Assembly: GCA_033557465.1 (NCBI GenBank)
Contig: CM066033.1
Location: 902,126,808 to 902,190,807, forward strand
Length of the DNA: 64,000 bases
Reading direction: 5' to 3'
Source of the DNA: Ichthyophis bannanicus
Lineage: Eukaryota > Chordata > Amphibia > Gymnophiona > Ichthyophiidae
In this document: positions 28,590-39,935 of the stretch, piece after piece
How positions within the stretch are numbered: the stretch's first letter is position 1
Layout of the letters: every line of letters starts with the position of its first letter
Made by a program: the position numbers and the translations under genes
Notes under the pieces: model-generated
What the model was told of the DNA's origin: nothing
The model's input: the letters and a program-made list of their open reading frames with translations, nothing else
Database searches by the model: none

Positions 28590-29084
28590 GTGCAATCATT
28601 TTTATTAACGTTTTTTCACATACAATGCAGACAACCATAATAAATCCAACAGTATAACACCCCCCAACCCCTGAGACAGGTAGCAAACAAACACAACAAA
28701 GCATTAAACATAGAACCGGTCCACCCCTCCCCCCCTCCCCCCCTCCCCCTCCCCTCCCCTCCCCCCTCCCCTAACAGCACCAATAGAGACCCCATCCCTC
28801 TCCAAGAAGGCAGAGTATGTATAATAGTGCCAAATACACTTGTGCAGAGGCCCAGGAAAACCTAGCAGGAGAGCAGATAATTACTCAAGCTCCCTACAGT
28901 AGCACCATTCAAGAGGGGAGTATAACCCAGCCCAGCCAGAGATGACCGGTAGGAACCACCGAGCCCCCCAAATACATCATCCCACGCCTAGCCACAAAAA
29001 ATCTGAGTAATAACGCATAAAGGCATGGGGAGAGCAGAAAATTGGGGAGTGGCCTGGAGTTATCCACTAGGCATTATGTAGACC
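28590..29084 (-). other. L1-like element 3' untranslated region
   Basis: No ORF. A C-rich run (plus strand 28724-28772, many CCCCTCCCC units) is a G-rich tract on the element's sense strand. The transcript end has AATAAA near 28602-28607, followed by ATGATTGCAC instead of a long poly(A). Confidence 0.7.
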
Positions 29085-32000
29085 TTAAACATTAAGCACA
29101 CACCCCCTACCATAAGGGGATAACGCAGACACCAGAGGGGACCAGAGCTCCAAAAACCCCTCCCAGCTCTTGCCCCCCTTCTGTTGAGCTGTGGATTTTT
29201 CCATACGCATCAACTCAACCATTGAATTCTCCCACAGCATCAAACAGGGAGGGGAGGGATCCATCCAATGTCTCAACAAAGCCCGCTTAACTAACAAAAA
29301 CCCCCTCTCCAGCAAAGCTCGGTGCATACCAGAGAGTTGCCCAAATCCCGGCTCCCAATTATGGAATAAACAAACCTCTCGAAGGAGCACATCTCCCGAC
29401 CCTAGCCATCCCTGCATCGTATTACACACCTGAATCCACACAGCACGTACCCTCGGACAACCCCAAAACTTGTGCAGTAGTGACCCGGGCCCACTCCCAC
29501 ACCAGTGGCAAAAGGGGGACGGGCGAAGACCTGCATAGAAAGCCCACGTATCACTAGCATACGCTCGCCAGAGAAATTTATATTGCATTTCCTGGAGATA
29601 CACCCACACCGGGCCCTTCGCTATCCTCTCAACGGCCACCCGCAGGATATCCGTCGTCAGTTCCTCAACCCCATCTGCCCGCCACCTACGGGCTAATTCT
29701 GGAAGAAACCCAGGGCCCCCACTGGGTCAGAGCACCGTTCGCACCACCAAGTCCCCCGATTGACTTTCCTCTAGCCGTTCCAAAATAACTCGCGGAGATG
29801 TAGAAAGGGACCACACCCCCTCCCCCGGGGTCACCGAGAGCGATGCTAAATAAGAGCGAACTTGCAAATCCCCATAAAAGTCCTGATGGCGAATATGAAA
29901 CCGGCGTTGTATTTGCTGAAAGCTATCCAGGCTTTTCAAATCAGCAGAATAAAGATCCCCCAAACACACCAACCCCCGTTCCATCCATTGCCAAAAAATA
30001 TTTGGACGGGCATAACCTGGGACAAAATCCGGATTGCCCGCCAGCGGCAACAGGGGAGACTTACACCAATCCCATCCAAAACGTCTGCAAAGCGCCTTCC
30101 ACGCGGTGCGCAAAGCCCCAATATACCCCCCTCCTATTCCCGCCCTGAGTGACCGGGGCAATCGCCTGATATGCAACAGATAAAGGCCATGGTATGGATC
30201 CAGCGCCGCCCCCAGTTGCGGAACCGGAGTACATCCCTCCCCCTCCAGCAGTCCCCGTATATGCCTTGCCAAATAGCGTAAATTATAATTTCGCAAAGAG
30301 GGCAATTCCAATCCCCCCTCCAATCGCCAGCTCATTAGAGCTCGAAGAGGGATCCGCGCTCTCCGACCTCCCCACAGAAACTCCCGCAAACAACGTTCCA
30401 AACGTTTCCAATCTTTGTCCAGGACCCATATGGGTAGGAGGCGCAACACATATAGCCATCGAGGGAACTCTACCATAACAAACAAGGCAATCCGGCCTCT
30501 CAACGACAGCGGCAGACTCTTCCACCCTGCAAAAGTGTTACAGCTGCGAGCCAGCAGGCATGGGATATTGACACTGTACAAGCGGTCCGGTCGATCAGGA
30601 AGTTGTATCCCCAGATACTTGATTTGCCCCTCCGCCCACACTAAAGGAAAGTGCCCTTTCCAAGTAGGCCGTACTTTACCCCCAACATCGAGCACGACAG
30701 ACTTCGAAGCATTAACTTTCAAACCTGAGAAGGAGCCAAACTCTTGTAACAGATGCATCACGCATTCTAAAGACCCGGATAGGCTCGTGAGACTCAGCAA
30801 CATGTCATCAGCAAAGGCACTGACTTTAATGTCTTCCCCCCCTAAGCGGATACCAGCAATCTCCGGGGCCTTCCGCATCGCCCGTAGGAGCGGCTCCAAA
30901 GCCAACACAAAGAGTAGCGGGGATAGAGGGCAGCCTTGTCGCGTGCCTCTCTCCAATACAAAAGGCTCCGAAAACACCCCGTTCGAGCCCACTCGAGCCA
31001 TAGGCTGGGCATACAAGGTTTGCACCCAACCCACAAAATTCCCGCTTAAACCAAATGCCGACAGCGCCTCCCACATATATACCCAGGCCACCCTATCAAA
31101 GGCTTTTTCAGCATCTAAGCTTACCAAAAGTAAAGCCTCATCCATCTGCAAGCAATGTTCCATGCCCAGAAGCAATCTGGCAATATTGCGAGATGCCTCT
31201 CGCCCCTGCACAAACCCCACCTGGCTAGGATCCACCAAGGAGGGTAGCAAGGGAGCAAGCCGAGACACCAACACTGAAGCCAAGAGTTTCAAATCACAAT
31301 TAATAAGAGAAATAGGACGGTATGAGGCCGGATCTAACAAATCTTTCCCAGGTTTCGGGAGCACCGTGATGTCCGCACACCGCATATCTCGAGGAAAAAT
31401 ACCATTGGCACGGGCCTCCTCATACATCACCACCATAGACGGAGCCAGTTGCGGGGCCAAGAGTTTATAATATTCCATACTGAAACCATCTGGACCAGGA
31501 GCCTTATGAGATTTCCCCCTCTTAATACCCGCAAGGAGCTCCGACACTGTTAACGGCGCATTAAGCTTCTCCAATTCCACGGCCGAGATCCTAGGGAGAG
31601 ATAAAGTTTGAAGAAATGCTACCCCCTGTCCATAATCTCGGGCCTCCTCACTGTACAGCTGCTGATAAAAGGACCGAAATATCCGCGCTATGTGCTCCGG
31701 CCGATGCTGTAATATCCCATTCTGGTCACGCAGCACAGGGATAAACCTATTACCTCTAGGATCCCGCACTAGCCTCGCCAGCAACTTCCCCGCTCTATTA
31801 CCATACAGATGTAGTCGGTGTTTGTAGTAGTGTAACGAATACGAAGCTCTCCGCCGAAGTAAATCATTAAGCGCTGCCTGCGCCGCCATATAGTCCCGCT
31901 GAAGCTCACCATTTCTACCCCTACAGACCCGACGCTGCAACGCGCTTAGGGCACGCTCCGCAACAAGAATACTACGATCGAGGTGTTTCCTACGCGACAC

Positions 32001-32893
32001 CGTATATGAAATAATCGCACCTCTCATCACCGCCTTACTGGCTTCCCAGAATGTCAGCGGGGCGCAGTCCGGGAGATCATTAAAAAGAACATAGTCCTCC
32101 CACTGTTGTACAAGAAAGGAGCGGAAGGCCTCATCCTCCCATAGATATGCCGGAAATCGCCAACCCCCTCTCTGGGATCCCTGACATTCCCAGGTAAGCC
32201 ATATCATACCATGGTCTGTGGCCGCAATGGGTTCAATTTCCGCCTGGCCGACCCGGGGAAATCCACCCTCACTAACAAGCATGTAATCAATGCGGGACCA
32301 CGTAAGATGTGCCCTCGATTGGTGCGTGTACTCTCTCATCCCAGGATGTAAAACCCGCCAGACATCCACAAGGGCCCCCACCCTGCACAAATAGCTAATG
32401 CCTTTCCGGGACCACCCCCCCTCCCCCCCGAAGAAGACTTATCCAAACGGGGCTCATGAGGGCAATTGAAATCCCCAGCCATAATGACCTTCGCCCCTCC
32501 CGCATGCTGTAGCAGCCCCAGCAAATGTGTAAAAAAGGCATGGTCGTAAACATTGGGTGCATAAACATTAAGAAGCCAGAGGGGTTCAGTATACAGTTGG
32601 CCCTGTATCAAAATATACCGCCCAAGAGGGTCTGCCTACACTCCTTTTACAGTCAGGGGAATCCCCTTCTTCACCAACACCACTACTCCCGCTTTCTTTG
32701 TACCCGACTCAGCGCCATATGCCACTTCTACCCAGTCCCGGGCCAATTTCCGGTGTTCCACCGCACTTAAATGTGTCTCCTGTAATAACGCAATATGCGC
32801 CCCCTTTCGTTTGAGCTCCTGGAGAATTTTGGTGCGCTTAATTGGAGAGCCTATGCCCCCCACATTCCAAGAAATTATCTTGATCTCAGGCAT
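29085..32893 (-). pseudogene. L1/Tx1-like ORF2 (endonuclease-reverse transcriptase), three lesions
   Basis: About 1270 codons. Endonuclease: MPEIKIISWNVGGIGSPIKR, LLQETHL, MAGDFNCPHEP, SRIDYMLVSEGG, and ATDHGMIWLTW. RT: KAPGPDGFSMEYYKLL, YRPISLINCDLKLLASVL, VSLDAEKAFDRVAW, RGTRQGCPLSPLLF and the catalytic FADDM at 30801-30815. A C-terminal Cys/His motif follows: CHWCGSGPGSLLHKFWGCP. Lesions: a TAG stop at 32634-32636 (after LTVKGV), a frameshift in the C-run at about 32414-32431, and a TGA stop at 29727-29729. The frame is otherwise continuous across both stops, so the gene was recently functional. Confidence 0.92.
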
Positions 32894-33598
32894 AGATCAA
32901 AATCAAGATAACCAGTAGCATAATCGCTCACTCTTCTCCCAGAGGCGCCCAGCCTTACCTCCGGGACCTCCGCCGCTGCACTAGATCTCCTGAAATTAAC
33001 AATGTGACCCCCCCTATGAAAAATCACCCGGAAAAACAAAGAGTGCTGTCGCTTACCCAACTCCCCCCCCATCTGCCCCCACCTCTTCCCCACCTCTTCC
33101 CCACACCCCCCACCCCTCCCCCGCCCCCTACAATCCCCCCCATTCCCCAGCCTACTACCCACCTACCTAACTTCTCCCAACCCCCAATAAGTAAACAATC
33201 CCCCCAACCACTACAGTCGAGGTCAGACTTCGAGCTAGGCACATCAAGGCCGCCCCAGCCCCCCCCCCCTTCCCAAGAACGGTAAACTGTACATGTTACC
33301 CCACACACCAAACAGTAAACAGCATTCCAACCAACAATTTACCCCCCCACCAGGCAGCACAAAAGTATAGGGCCAGATTCGGCCGCATTGTTCCCCACTT
33401 ACACATGAGAAAATATAGCAAAATAAAGCAACTCCCCCCCCCTCCAAAGTCCCAGACGTTCGGCACTTAGCCAAGAACACTGTCCAGTGCAGAATACACA
33501 TGCACCAACATATGAGTACGTTACGGACAGCCGTGCCTGGTAGCCCATCCAGGTGAGAGATACCCGGACCCCCCCGGGAATTGCTTTAGGTCCGGGCC
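32894..33598 (-). other. Spacer between L1-like ORF1 and ORF2
   Basis: About 700 bp, unusually long for an L1-clade spacer, with strong C-bias on the plus strand at 33060-33200 and 33250-33280 and G-bias on the transcript strand. No convincing ORF; the frames present are low-complexity translations of the C/G runs. Confidence 0.55.
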
Positions 33599-34435
33599 TC
33601 AGCCGCTCTCCTCCCGAACTGATGACTCTGCTGATCCAGCGTTCAAAGTGTCCAGAAACGATTGAGCCTCCCGAACCACAGTAAAAGCATGACTGATGCC
33701 AGAGTGAGATATACGCAGGGTAGCAGGAAAGGCTAACGTAAACCGCATTTTTCTCCGAAACAAGGCAGAGCAGACCGGCGCGAACTCCTTACGCTTAGCC
33801 GCAACAGCTGAAGAGTAGTCCTGGAATAGCAAAAGTTGTTGATTTTCAAATTGTACCTCTCGCTTGTGTCGGAAAGCCTGGAGGAGTTGCATCTTATGCT
33901 GGAAATTCAAGATTTTAGCAATCACCACCCGCGGCCGCGGGCGTGACTCCAGTCTCGGCCCCAATCTGTGCACTCGCTCCACTTTCAGCTGGCCTACTAA
34001 TTCGTCCAAGCCCAAAGTCTTGGGCAGCCAGGATTCGACCAGGGGCAGAAGCTGAACATCAGTAGTTGTTTCCGGGATCCCCACAATCCGTATATTGTTC
34101 CTCCGGGAACGGTTTTCAAGGTCCTCAATCTTCTCCGCTAAGGCTACAAGCTGTACACGCTGTGCCTCGTGTTCTCTGACCCTGCTATTCCCATCGTCTT
34201 CCAGCGTAGAAACACGGCGTTCCACCTCCTCTATTCTTTGTCCCATTTCCGCCAGCGCCGAACTCACAGAATCCAGCTTGGTAAGTATGCGGTCAAACTT
34301 TGGGTCGAGAATTTTCACTACCTCCTTCGCCAGGTCGTCTGCGGCCGAATCAACGCTTTCCGCCCCCGGGGAGGCCGGGTTAACACTTCCAGCGCGGGAA
34401 GATTTCTCCCGCTCCTCCTTCGGTGGTGGAGGCAT
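33599..34435 (-). CDS. L1-like ORF1 protein (coiled coil and RNA-binding domain)
   Basis: 278 codons, open. A Ser/Pro/Glu-rich N-terminus is followed by a coiled coil from about residue 33 to 110 (FDRILTKLDSVSSALAEMGQ, RIEEVERRVSTLED, LVALAEKIEDLENRSR). Then comes the L1 ORF1p signature RRNNIRIVGIPE at residues 111-122 and an RRM-like core (VERVHRLGPRLESRPRPRVV). The C-terminal domain contains REVQFENQQLLLFQDYS. Such proteins trimerise through the coil and bind the element's RNA. It ends 0.7 kb before ORF2. Start is the first ATG, preceded by a GC-rich leader. Confidence 0.9.
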   Translation of the reverse strand: MPPPPKEEREKSSRAGSVNPASPGAESVDSAADDLAKEVVKILDPKFDRILTKLDSVSSALAEMGQRIEEVERRVSTLEDDGNSRVREHEAQRVQLVALAEKIEDLENRSRRNNIRIVGIPETTTDVQLLPLVESWLPKTLGLDELVGQLKVERVHRLGPRLESRPRPRVVIAKILNFQHKMQLLQAFRHKREVQFENQQLLLFQDYSSAVAAKRKEFAPVCSALFRRKMRFTLAFPATLRISHSGISHAFTVVREAQSFLDTLNAGSAESSVREESG

Positions 34436-34606
34436 TTTTCACTGTGATTTCGCTGCCACGGTGGTCTGCTATAGTAGTACTGCAATGCAGAACCTTGTCC
34501 CACACTGTGTACGGGTATGAATAGCTAAGAATAAGGGTTAAAGCTGAGGCGGCCCCGGAGCGAGCAGCGAACACGTCCTCACTCACTCATGCGCCACCGG
34601 AAGTGT

Positions 34607-34857
34607 CTGAAGTTTCTATCTTAAAAGGCCATCACTTCAGCTCATCACATCAGTGATCTGCAAGCTCTAGTGGCAGATCCCCTCTATACTCAGTTCTACC
34701 ATGACAAGATGGTTCTCTGTACCCATCTGCAGTTCCTCCTGAAGATGGTTTCCTCTTTCTATTTAAACCAGCCAGTAATCCTTCTGATTTTCTTCCCTAG
34801 ACCATATGTGTCTCAGGCTGAGGCAGCACTACAGATTTTAGACTACAAGTAGGGCCA
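34607..34857 (+). pseudogene. DIRS-C recombinase, second part
   Basis: Begins with the L1 target duplication. Reads TSAHHISDLQALVADP, YHDKMVLCTHLQFLLKMVSS, then FYLNQPVILLIFFPRPYVS and LQILDYK, where the frame is cut. The conserved ArgArg of Arg-I is HisHis here (34643-34648), as expected from CpG decay of CGC codons. The gene resumes at about 51031. Confidence 0.8.
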
Positions 34858-35180
34858 GCCCGTCCATTGTCCGGGAATGTTGTTCGCACAGGGCCCCTGC
34901 TTCAGGAGGCTCTGTGCCAACTTCATACCGCACATACTGTTCGGATCCCAACTGTTTGCAGGGCTGACTTCAGAGGGAGCTGGAGATGCTGGCAGCTGTG
35001 TTGTTGTGCAGCCTACTGGTGTGCCAGAGGTTAAAGGGAATTTTCTATTTCCCGGTACGCAGCACGCCTGTGGGCTGGAGTGAAGGAAAATGCCGCTCTT
35101 CACTCCGGTAGCTGTGCAGAGGTGAGACGGAGCTTTGGGCCTCCTCGGCTCCTTCTGAAGCCAGAGACAGGTGTGGGGCT
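34858..35180 (+). other. Start of a 16-kb insertion in DIRS-C, unassigned
   Basis: Begins AGGGCCAGCCCGTCCATT, resembling the tips of some hAT-type DNA transposons, but no matching inverted end is found near 51030. The bases GGCC flank both sides (34853-34857 region and just before 51031), a weak hint of a short target duplication. No ORF of note. Confidence 0.3.
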
Positions 35181-37384
35181 CCTCAGGGGGTGGGGGAGGG
35201 GAGCTAGGACTGGAAATGGGCTAATGGGGGAGCTAGGATAGGACTGGAAATGGGCTGATGGGGGTGTTAGGATGGGACTGGAAAGGGCAATAGGGGGGAT
35301 TAGGATTGGACTGGAAATGGGCTGATGGGGAGGCTAGGACTGGAAATGGGCTCATAGGGTTGCTAGGATAGGACTGGAAAGGGCCAATGGGGGGGGGGGT
35401 AGGATAGGACTGGAAATGGGCTGATGGGGCGGGCTAAGATAGGACTGGAAAGGGCTGATGGGAGGCTAGGACTGGAAATGGGTTGATGGGATGGAGAGGG
35501 CTGGAAATGGGCTGATTGGGGAGGTCTTGGACTGGAAATGGGCTGATGGGGGGTTGGATTGGAAATGGGCTGATAGGTGGCTAGGATAGGACAGGGAATT
35601 AGCTGATGGGGTGCTAGGATAGGACTGGAAAGGGCCAATGGGGAGGGGGGGTTAGGATAGGACTGGAAAAGGCCAATGGGGGGGGGGGTAGGACTGGAAA
35701 TTGGTTGATGTGGGGCTAGGACTGAAAATGGGCTGATTGGGGAAGGCTAGGGCTGGAAATGGGCTGATTGGGGAAGGCTAGGATAGGACTGGAAATGGTT
35801 GATGGGGAGGCTAGGACTGGAAATGGGCTGATGGGGGTGCTAGGATAGGACTGGAAAGGTCCAATGTGTGTGTGTGGGGGGGGGGGCGTAGGATAAGACT
35901 GGAAATTGGCTGATGGGGGTGAATAGTAATGGAAATGGGCTCATTGGGGGGGGGGCTAATATAAGACTGGAAAGGGCTGATGGGAGGCTAGGACTGGAAA
36001 TGGGTTAATGGTGGGCTAGGGCTGGAAATGGGCTGATTGGGGAGGACTTGGACTGGAAATGGGCTGGTAGATGGCTAGGATAGGACTGGAAATGGCCGAT
36101 GGGGAGGTTAGGACTGGGAGTGGGCTGATGGGGGTGCTAGGATAGGACTGGAAATTGGCTGTTGGGGGGCTAGGACGGGAAATGGGTGGATTGGAGGGGC
36201 TTGGACTGGAAATGGGCTGATTGGGGAGAGCTAGGATAGGACTGGAAATGGGCTGGTTGGGGGGGGGGGCTAGGATAGGACTGGAAATGGGCTGATAGGG
36301 AGCTAGGACTGAATATGGACTGATTGGGGGATGCTAGGACTGGAAATGGGCAGATTGGGGAGGGCTAGGATAGGACTGGAGATGGACTAGGTGGGGGGGG
36401 GCTTGGACTGGAAATGGGCTGATGCGAGGCTAGGATAGGACTGGAAATGGGTTGATGGGGGGGCTAGGATAGGACTGGAAAGGGCCAATGTGTGTGGGGG
36501 GGGGTAGGATAAGACTGGAAATTGGCTGATGGGGGTGACTAGTATTGGAAATGGGCTCATTGGGGGGGCTAATATAAGACTGGAAAGGGCTGATGGGAGG
36601 CTAGGACTGGAAATGGGTTGATGGGGGCTAGGGCTGGAAATGGGCTAATTGGGGAGGACTTGGGCTGGTAGATGGCTAGGATAGGACTGGAAATGGCCGA
36701 TGGGGAGGTTAGGACTGGGAGTGGGCTGATGGGGGTGCTAGGATAGGACTGGAAATTGGCTGTTGGGGGCTAGGACTGGAAATGGGTTGATTGGAGGGGC
36801 TTGGACTGGAAATGGGCTGATTGGGGAGAGCTAGGATAGGATGGAAATGGGCTGGTTGGGGGGGCTAGGATAGGACTGGAAATGGGCTGATAGGGAGCTA
36901 GGACTGAATATGGACTGATTGGGGGATGCTAGGACTGGAAATGGGCAGATTGGGGAGGGCTAGGATAGGACTGGAAATGGGCTGATGCGAGGCTAGGATA
37001 GGACTGGAAATGGGTTGATGGGGGAGCTAGGACTGGAAATGGGTTGATGGGGGGGCTAGGACTGAAAATGGACTGATTGGGGAAGTCTAGGACTGGAAAT
37101 GGGCTGATGGGGGGTGGACTGGAAATGGACTGATGGGTGGCTAGGATAGGACTGGAAATGGTCAATGGGGGAGGGGGGCTAGGTTAGGACTGGAAATGGG
37201 CTGATGGGGGGGGGGGGGGCTAGGACTGGAAATGGGCTGATTGGAGAGGCTTGGCCTGGAAATGGACTGATGGGGGGGTTGGCCTGGAAATGGGCTGATG
37301 GGGGACTGGGACTGGAAATGGGCTGATTGAAGGGCGCTTAGACTGGAAATGGGCTGATGGGGGCACTATGAGGATTGGAAAGGG
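35180..37384. repeat. G-rich minisatellite with higher-order structure
   Basis: About 2.2 kb of tandem units of roughly 25-45 bp built on GGACTGGAAATGGGCTGATG plus a G-run and GCTAGGATA. Units vary by short indels in the G-runs. A larger period is visible: the stretch from about 35860 (CCAATGTGTGTG, GGATAAGACTGGAAATTGGC, AATATAAGACTGGAAAGGGC) recurs from about 36487 with small changes, a period near 620 bp. It resumes at 42811-42975 beyond the L2 element. No coding role. Confidence 0.9.
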
Positions 37385-37770
37385 CTCCTCTGCTGCCGCC
37401 GATCGGACCCATCAGCATGGAGTGGGCAGGTACGATCCTCCCCGCTCCCCACCGACAGACCCAATCGTGCTGCGGGCTTCTTCCCACTGGAGGACTTTAA
37501 CTTCAGTGTTCTCCTTGGAGCCAACCTTTCTCCTCTGCCACCGCCGATTGGACCCATCAGCAGGGAGCGGGCAGGTAAGCTCCTCCCCGCTCCCCACCGA
37601 CAGACCCAATTGTGCTGCATCCTTCTTCCTGCCGGAGGACTTTAAATTCAGCATTCTCCTTGGCGCACCCGCACCTGAGGGCCTCGCCAGAGGGTCCTTT
37701 GGCATGGCCCTTAGGTGGGGACCAGCGGCCGAGGCAGGGGAAAACACCGAATTAAGCATTTAACTACCCA
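37385..37770 (+). repeat. GC-rich block with an internal 150-bp duplication
   Basis: The segment CTCCTCTGCTGCCGCCGATC ... ACTTCAGTGTTCTCCTTGG (37385-37515) is repeated with about 85-90% identity as CTCCTCTGCCACCGCCGATT ... ATTCAGCATTCTCCTTGG (37538-37663). Both contain CTCCCCGCTCCCCACCGACA. It lies just before the L2 LINE and could be its 5' promoter region, but this is inference. Confidence 0.6.
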
Positions 37771-38668
37771 AAAAGCAACTCTGAGCAACCTCCACCTATA
37801 TGCTGTCTTGATACTCATAAAGAGGCCACCGAATTCGCTAACCACTGCTACAACGGTAAACCACTAATCCTTCTGTTAATCTTTGTTTTAAACTACACAT
37901 CCCATCTATATCCATATCACATTTATTAATGCAGTATCATAAATGCTCTTTAATTCCTGCTGATCTAGATGTAACCTCATGATCAGTCCCATCACTATTT
38001 ACCTATGCTAGATACATAATACCAAACTTTCTTGAACTTGATACATTGTCCTCCACCCGAGTGTTACTGTCTCATTGTATCTACATTGTAACTTAGCAAC
38101 CGTTCTCTTCATCAACGCCCCAGCAGATCTTTCCACCTGTCTTGTAGCTCCACCCCATTTAGCTAACTGATATTTCTAATCCCTTTATCATATACCCTCT
38201 ACCTTCTGTTATCCAAGCTTATACTCATACCATCCCTCAAAATGCATCCCCAAATCTTAGCCTCAGTATTAATAGGGGCTATCATTTTGCCCTCACTATC
38301 AAGTCAATCAAAAGCCCAATTCTTTCCAATCACACAAATTGAACTAATCCCAATTTTTAGCGTATTCCATCCCATACAGAAATTGCATCTCAGATCATCA
38401 AATAACATACACCCCAAAGACTAATCTACATAAACGCTATTCCTCTAACCACCCACACATCACAAAATATCATTGATAAAACCTCATTATTTAAATGTGC
38501 GTACATTAACGCACGTTCTATAAAAAAGAAGATTTCCTATCATTGTTGATTATGCTACTGCAGTCAGTCCAGATATTATAATCATTATGGAAAGCTGGCT
38601 AAGTGATCTAGACAATATTCTTCTTAATCAGATATGCCCGCTGTGATGATGAGAGCTGTGCTGAGCCG

Positions 38669-39419
38669 ATGGAAACAGAAGAAAACAGTGAATATGCCTT
38701 TAAGGTGAGAGACAGGCAAGGTATTCACAGGGTTCAGACTGCAGGCAAAGGAAAGAAGCACGTAGTTGCTGAAGCCCAGCCCAAGCTCTAACGTAAGTGC
38801 AGGCTTGGAGGGTAATGACAATCACCTGTGCAGAGACAGGGGAGTGTTAGTTAGGAAACAGCTTTATAAGCCCTGTTCAGAGGAGAGGAAAAGGAGAAGT
38901 GGGAAGTTTGACTTCGAGTTGGAGAACGGCTCCAGCAAGAAAGGAAGCAGCAACAGAGGAAGCAGTCCTTGTAAGAGAGGTGCTCTTAATTCAGAAACCA
39001 GCAGATGGGTGGCTGGGAGAGTTGCTGACAACGAGGATCAGATTGCAGTGCAGAGTGTTCCTGAACCAGCTCAGAGAATTCAAGCTGCCAGAAGGTGGGT
39101 GAATACGGTTACAACTGGAAGTGGCCAGAACCCAGCCGAGGGCAGAGAACCAGAGTTGAACACGATTGAAGCATTGAGGCAATTGATACAGGGAAGGAAG
39201 CCCCACTCTCAAGGTACAAATATTCCATATCAGGGAGAGCAGCTGTGGAAAGGAATTCAGAAGTTCCTACAGAACAGTAAGCTTGAAGGAGTTAATGAAA
39301 ACCCAGAGACAGACAAGCATTTCGTAGCACAGGAAGAAATGCAAATTGACTCTTTTGGGCAGGATTCTGTTACTGAGGAGTCTCCTATGGACTGTTCTTT
39401 GTGTAAGAAGGAAGTTTGA
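38669..39419 (+). pseudogene. Unknown ORF inside TG...CA element 3, one frameshift
   Basis: The ATG at 38669 starts METEENSEYAFKVRDRQG, equivalent to the start in element 1, and stops at about 38790. A second frame, 38766-39419 (217 codons), then stays open: a basic Ser/Lys/Gly-rich region (EERKRRSGKFDFELENGSSK) and a Gln/Glu-rich end finishing ESPMDCSLCKKEV. The final MDCxxC motif matches element 1 (MDCTVC). Probably one protein broken by one indel. No known domain seen. Confidence 0.45.
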
Positions 39420-39935
39420 AAGTTGGTGATAAAAAGTGTTAACAGAAGAAGCTTTTGAGAAGCAGGGTTTTACCTAGCCATGTGAATGCCAGGAACTTCT
39501 TCTAAGGTAAAGAACCTTTGCTTAACCTAGAGTTTGATAACCAAAGCAGCACATGATAAATGAAAAAATTTAGCTGTGCTGGACGAACAAAGGAAGCTGT
39601 GATTTACTTGCTGAAATGTTTTTGCTGAAAACAGCTGCACATGTTTAAAGGTTCTTTCTGTTTCTTCAGTTCCAGTTGCATATGTTTCCTGTTATTATTT
39701 ACTTGGAGAATAATTATTATGTCTGCGTTGAACCTTAGTGCTTATGGGAACCTAAATAAAAATTCTTGTTTTGCCTTAAAAACCAACGGTCTCACACTAC
39801 TTTGTCTTTGAGTAAAAGAATCAACTACAAGTCCCAGAGTTCCCTGCTGGAGACAAGGATAGTAACTCTTTATTTAAGGACAAACATTAGCAGCCCTATG
39901 CCTGTAAGCCTTTGGCCCAGGCGAGGGTCACGACA
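39420..39935 (+). promoter_or_regulatory. 3' region of element 3 with polyadenylation signal
   Basis: Non-coding. AATAAA near 39754; downstream AACTACAAGTCCCAGAGTTC matches the same site in element 1. Confidence 0.5.

Larger units (their letters stand above)
28590..34606 (-). mobile_element. Full-length L1/Tx1-like LINE with 18-bp target duplication
   Basis: A 6.0-kb element on the minus strand. The flanking repeat CTGAAGTTTCTATCTTAA is perfect (28572-28589 and 34607-34624) and joins the two halves of the DIRS-C recombinase. From 5' to 3': a 170-bp GC-rich leader (34436-34606), ORF1 (34435-33599), a C-rich spacer (plus strand), ORF2 (32893-29085) and a 3' untranslated region ending AATAAAAATGATTGCAC. 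The perfect duplication indicates a rather recent insertion. Two stops and one frameshift in ORF2 disable it as read here. Confidence 0.93.
38642..39935 (+). mobile_element. TG...CA element 3 (LTR-like, ORF-bearing, TSD CCGC)
   Basis: A 1294-bp insertion beginning TGTGATGATGAGAGC and ending GGGTCACGACA, flanked by CCGC (38638-38641 and 39936-39939). Removing it restores NQICPPKYK in the L2 endonuclease. Its first 38 bases align with element 1 (shared CTGAGCC.ATGGAAAC). CTTTATAAG at 38863 is a TATA-like box, and CTAAATAAAAATTC near 39752 a polyadenylation signal about 180 bp before the 3' end. Confidence 0.75.

Noticed and set aside
30415..31470. 351-codon plus-strand ORF
   Set aside because: Antisense to the L1-like RT, which has clear catalytic motifs on the minus strand.
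33004..33311. Pro/His-rich or Gly-rich peptides
   Set aside because: Translations of C-runs and G-runs in the L1-like spacer, open in several frames on both strands.
35180..37384. CRISPR-like array
   Set aside because: Units are contiguous, variable and G-rich with no unique spacers; this is a minisatellite in vertebrate DNA.
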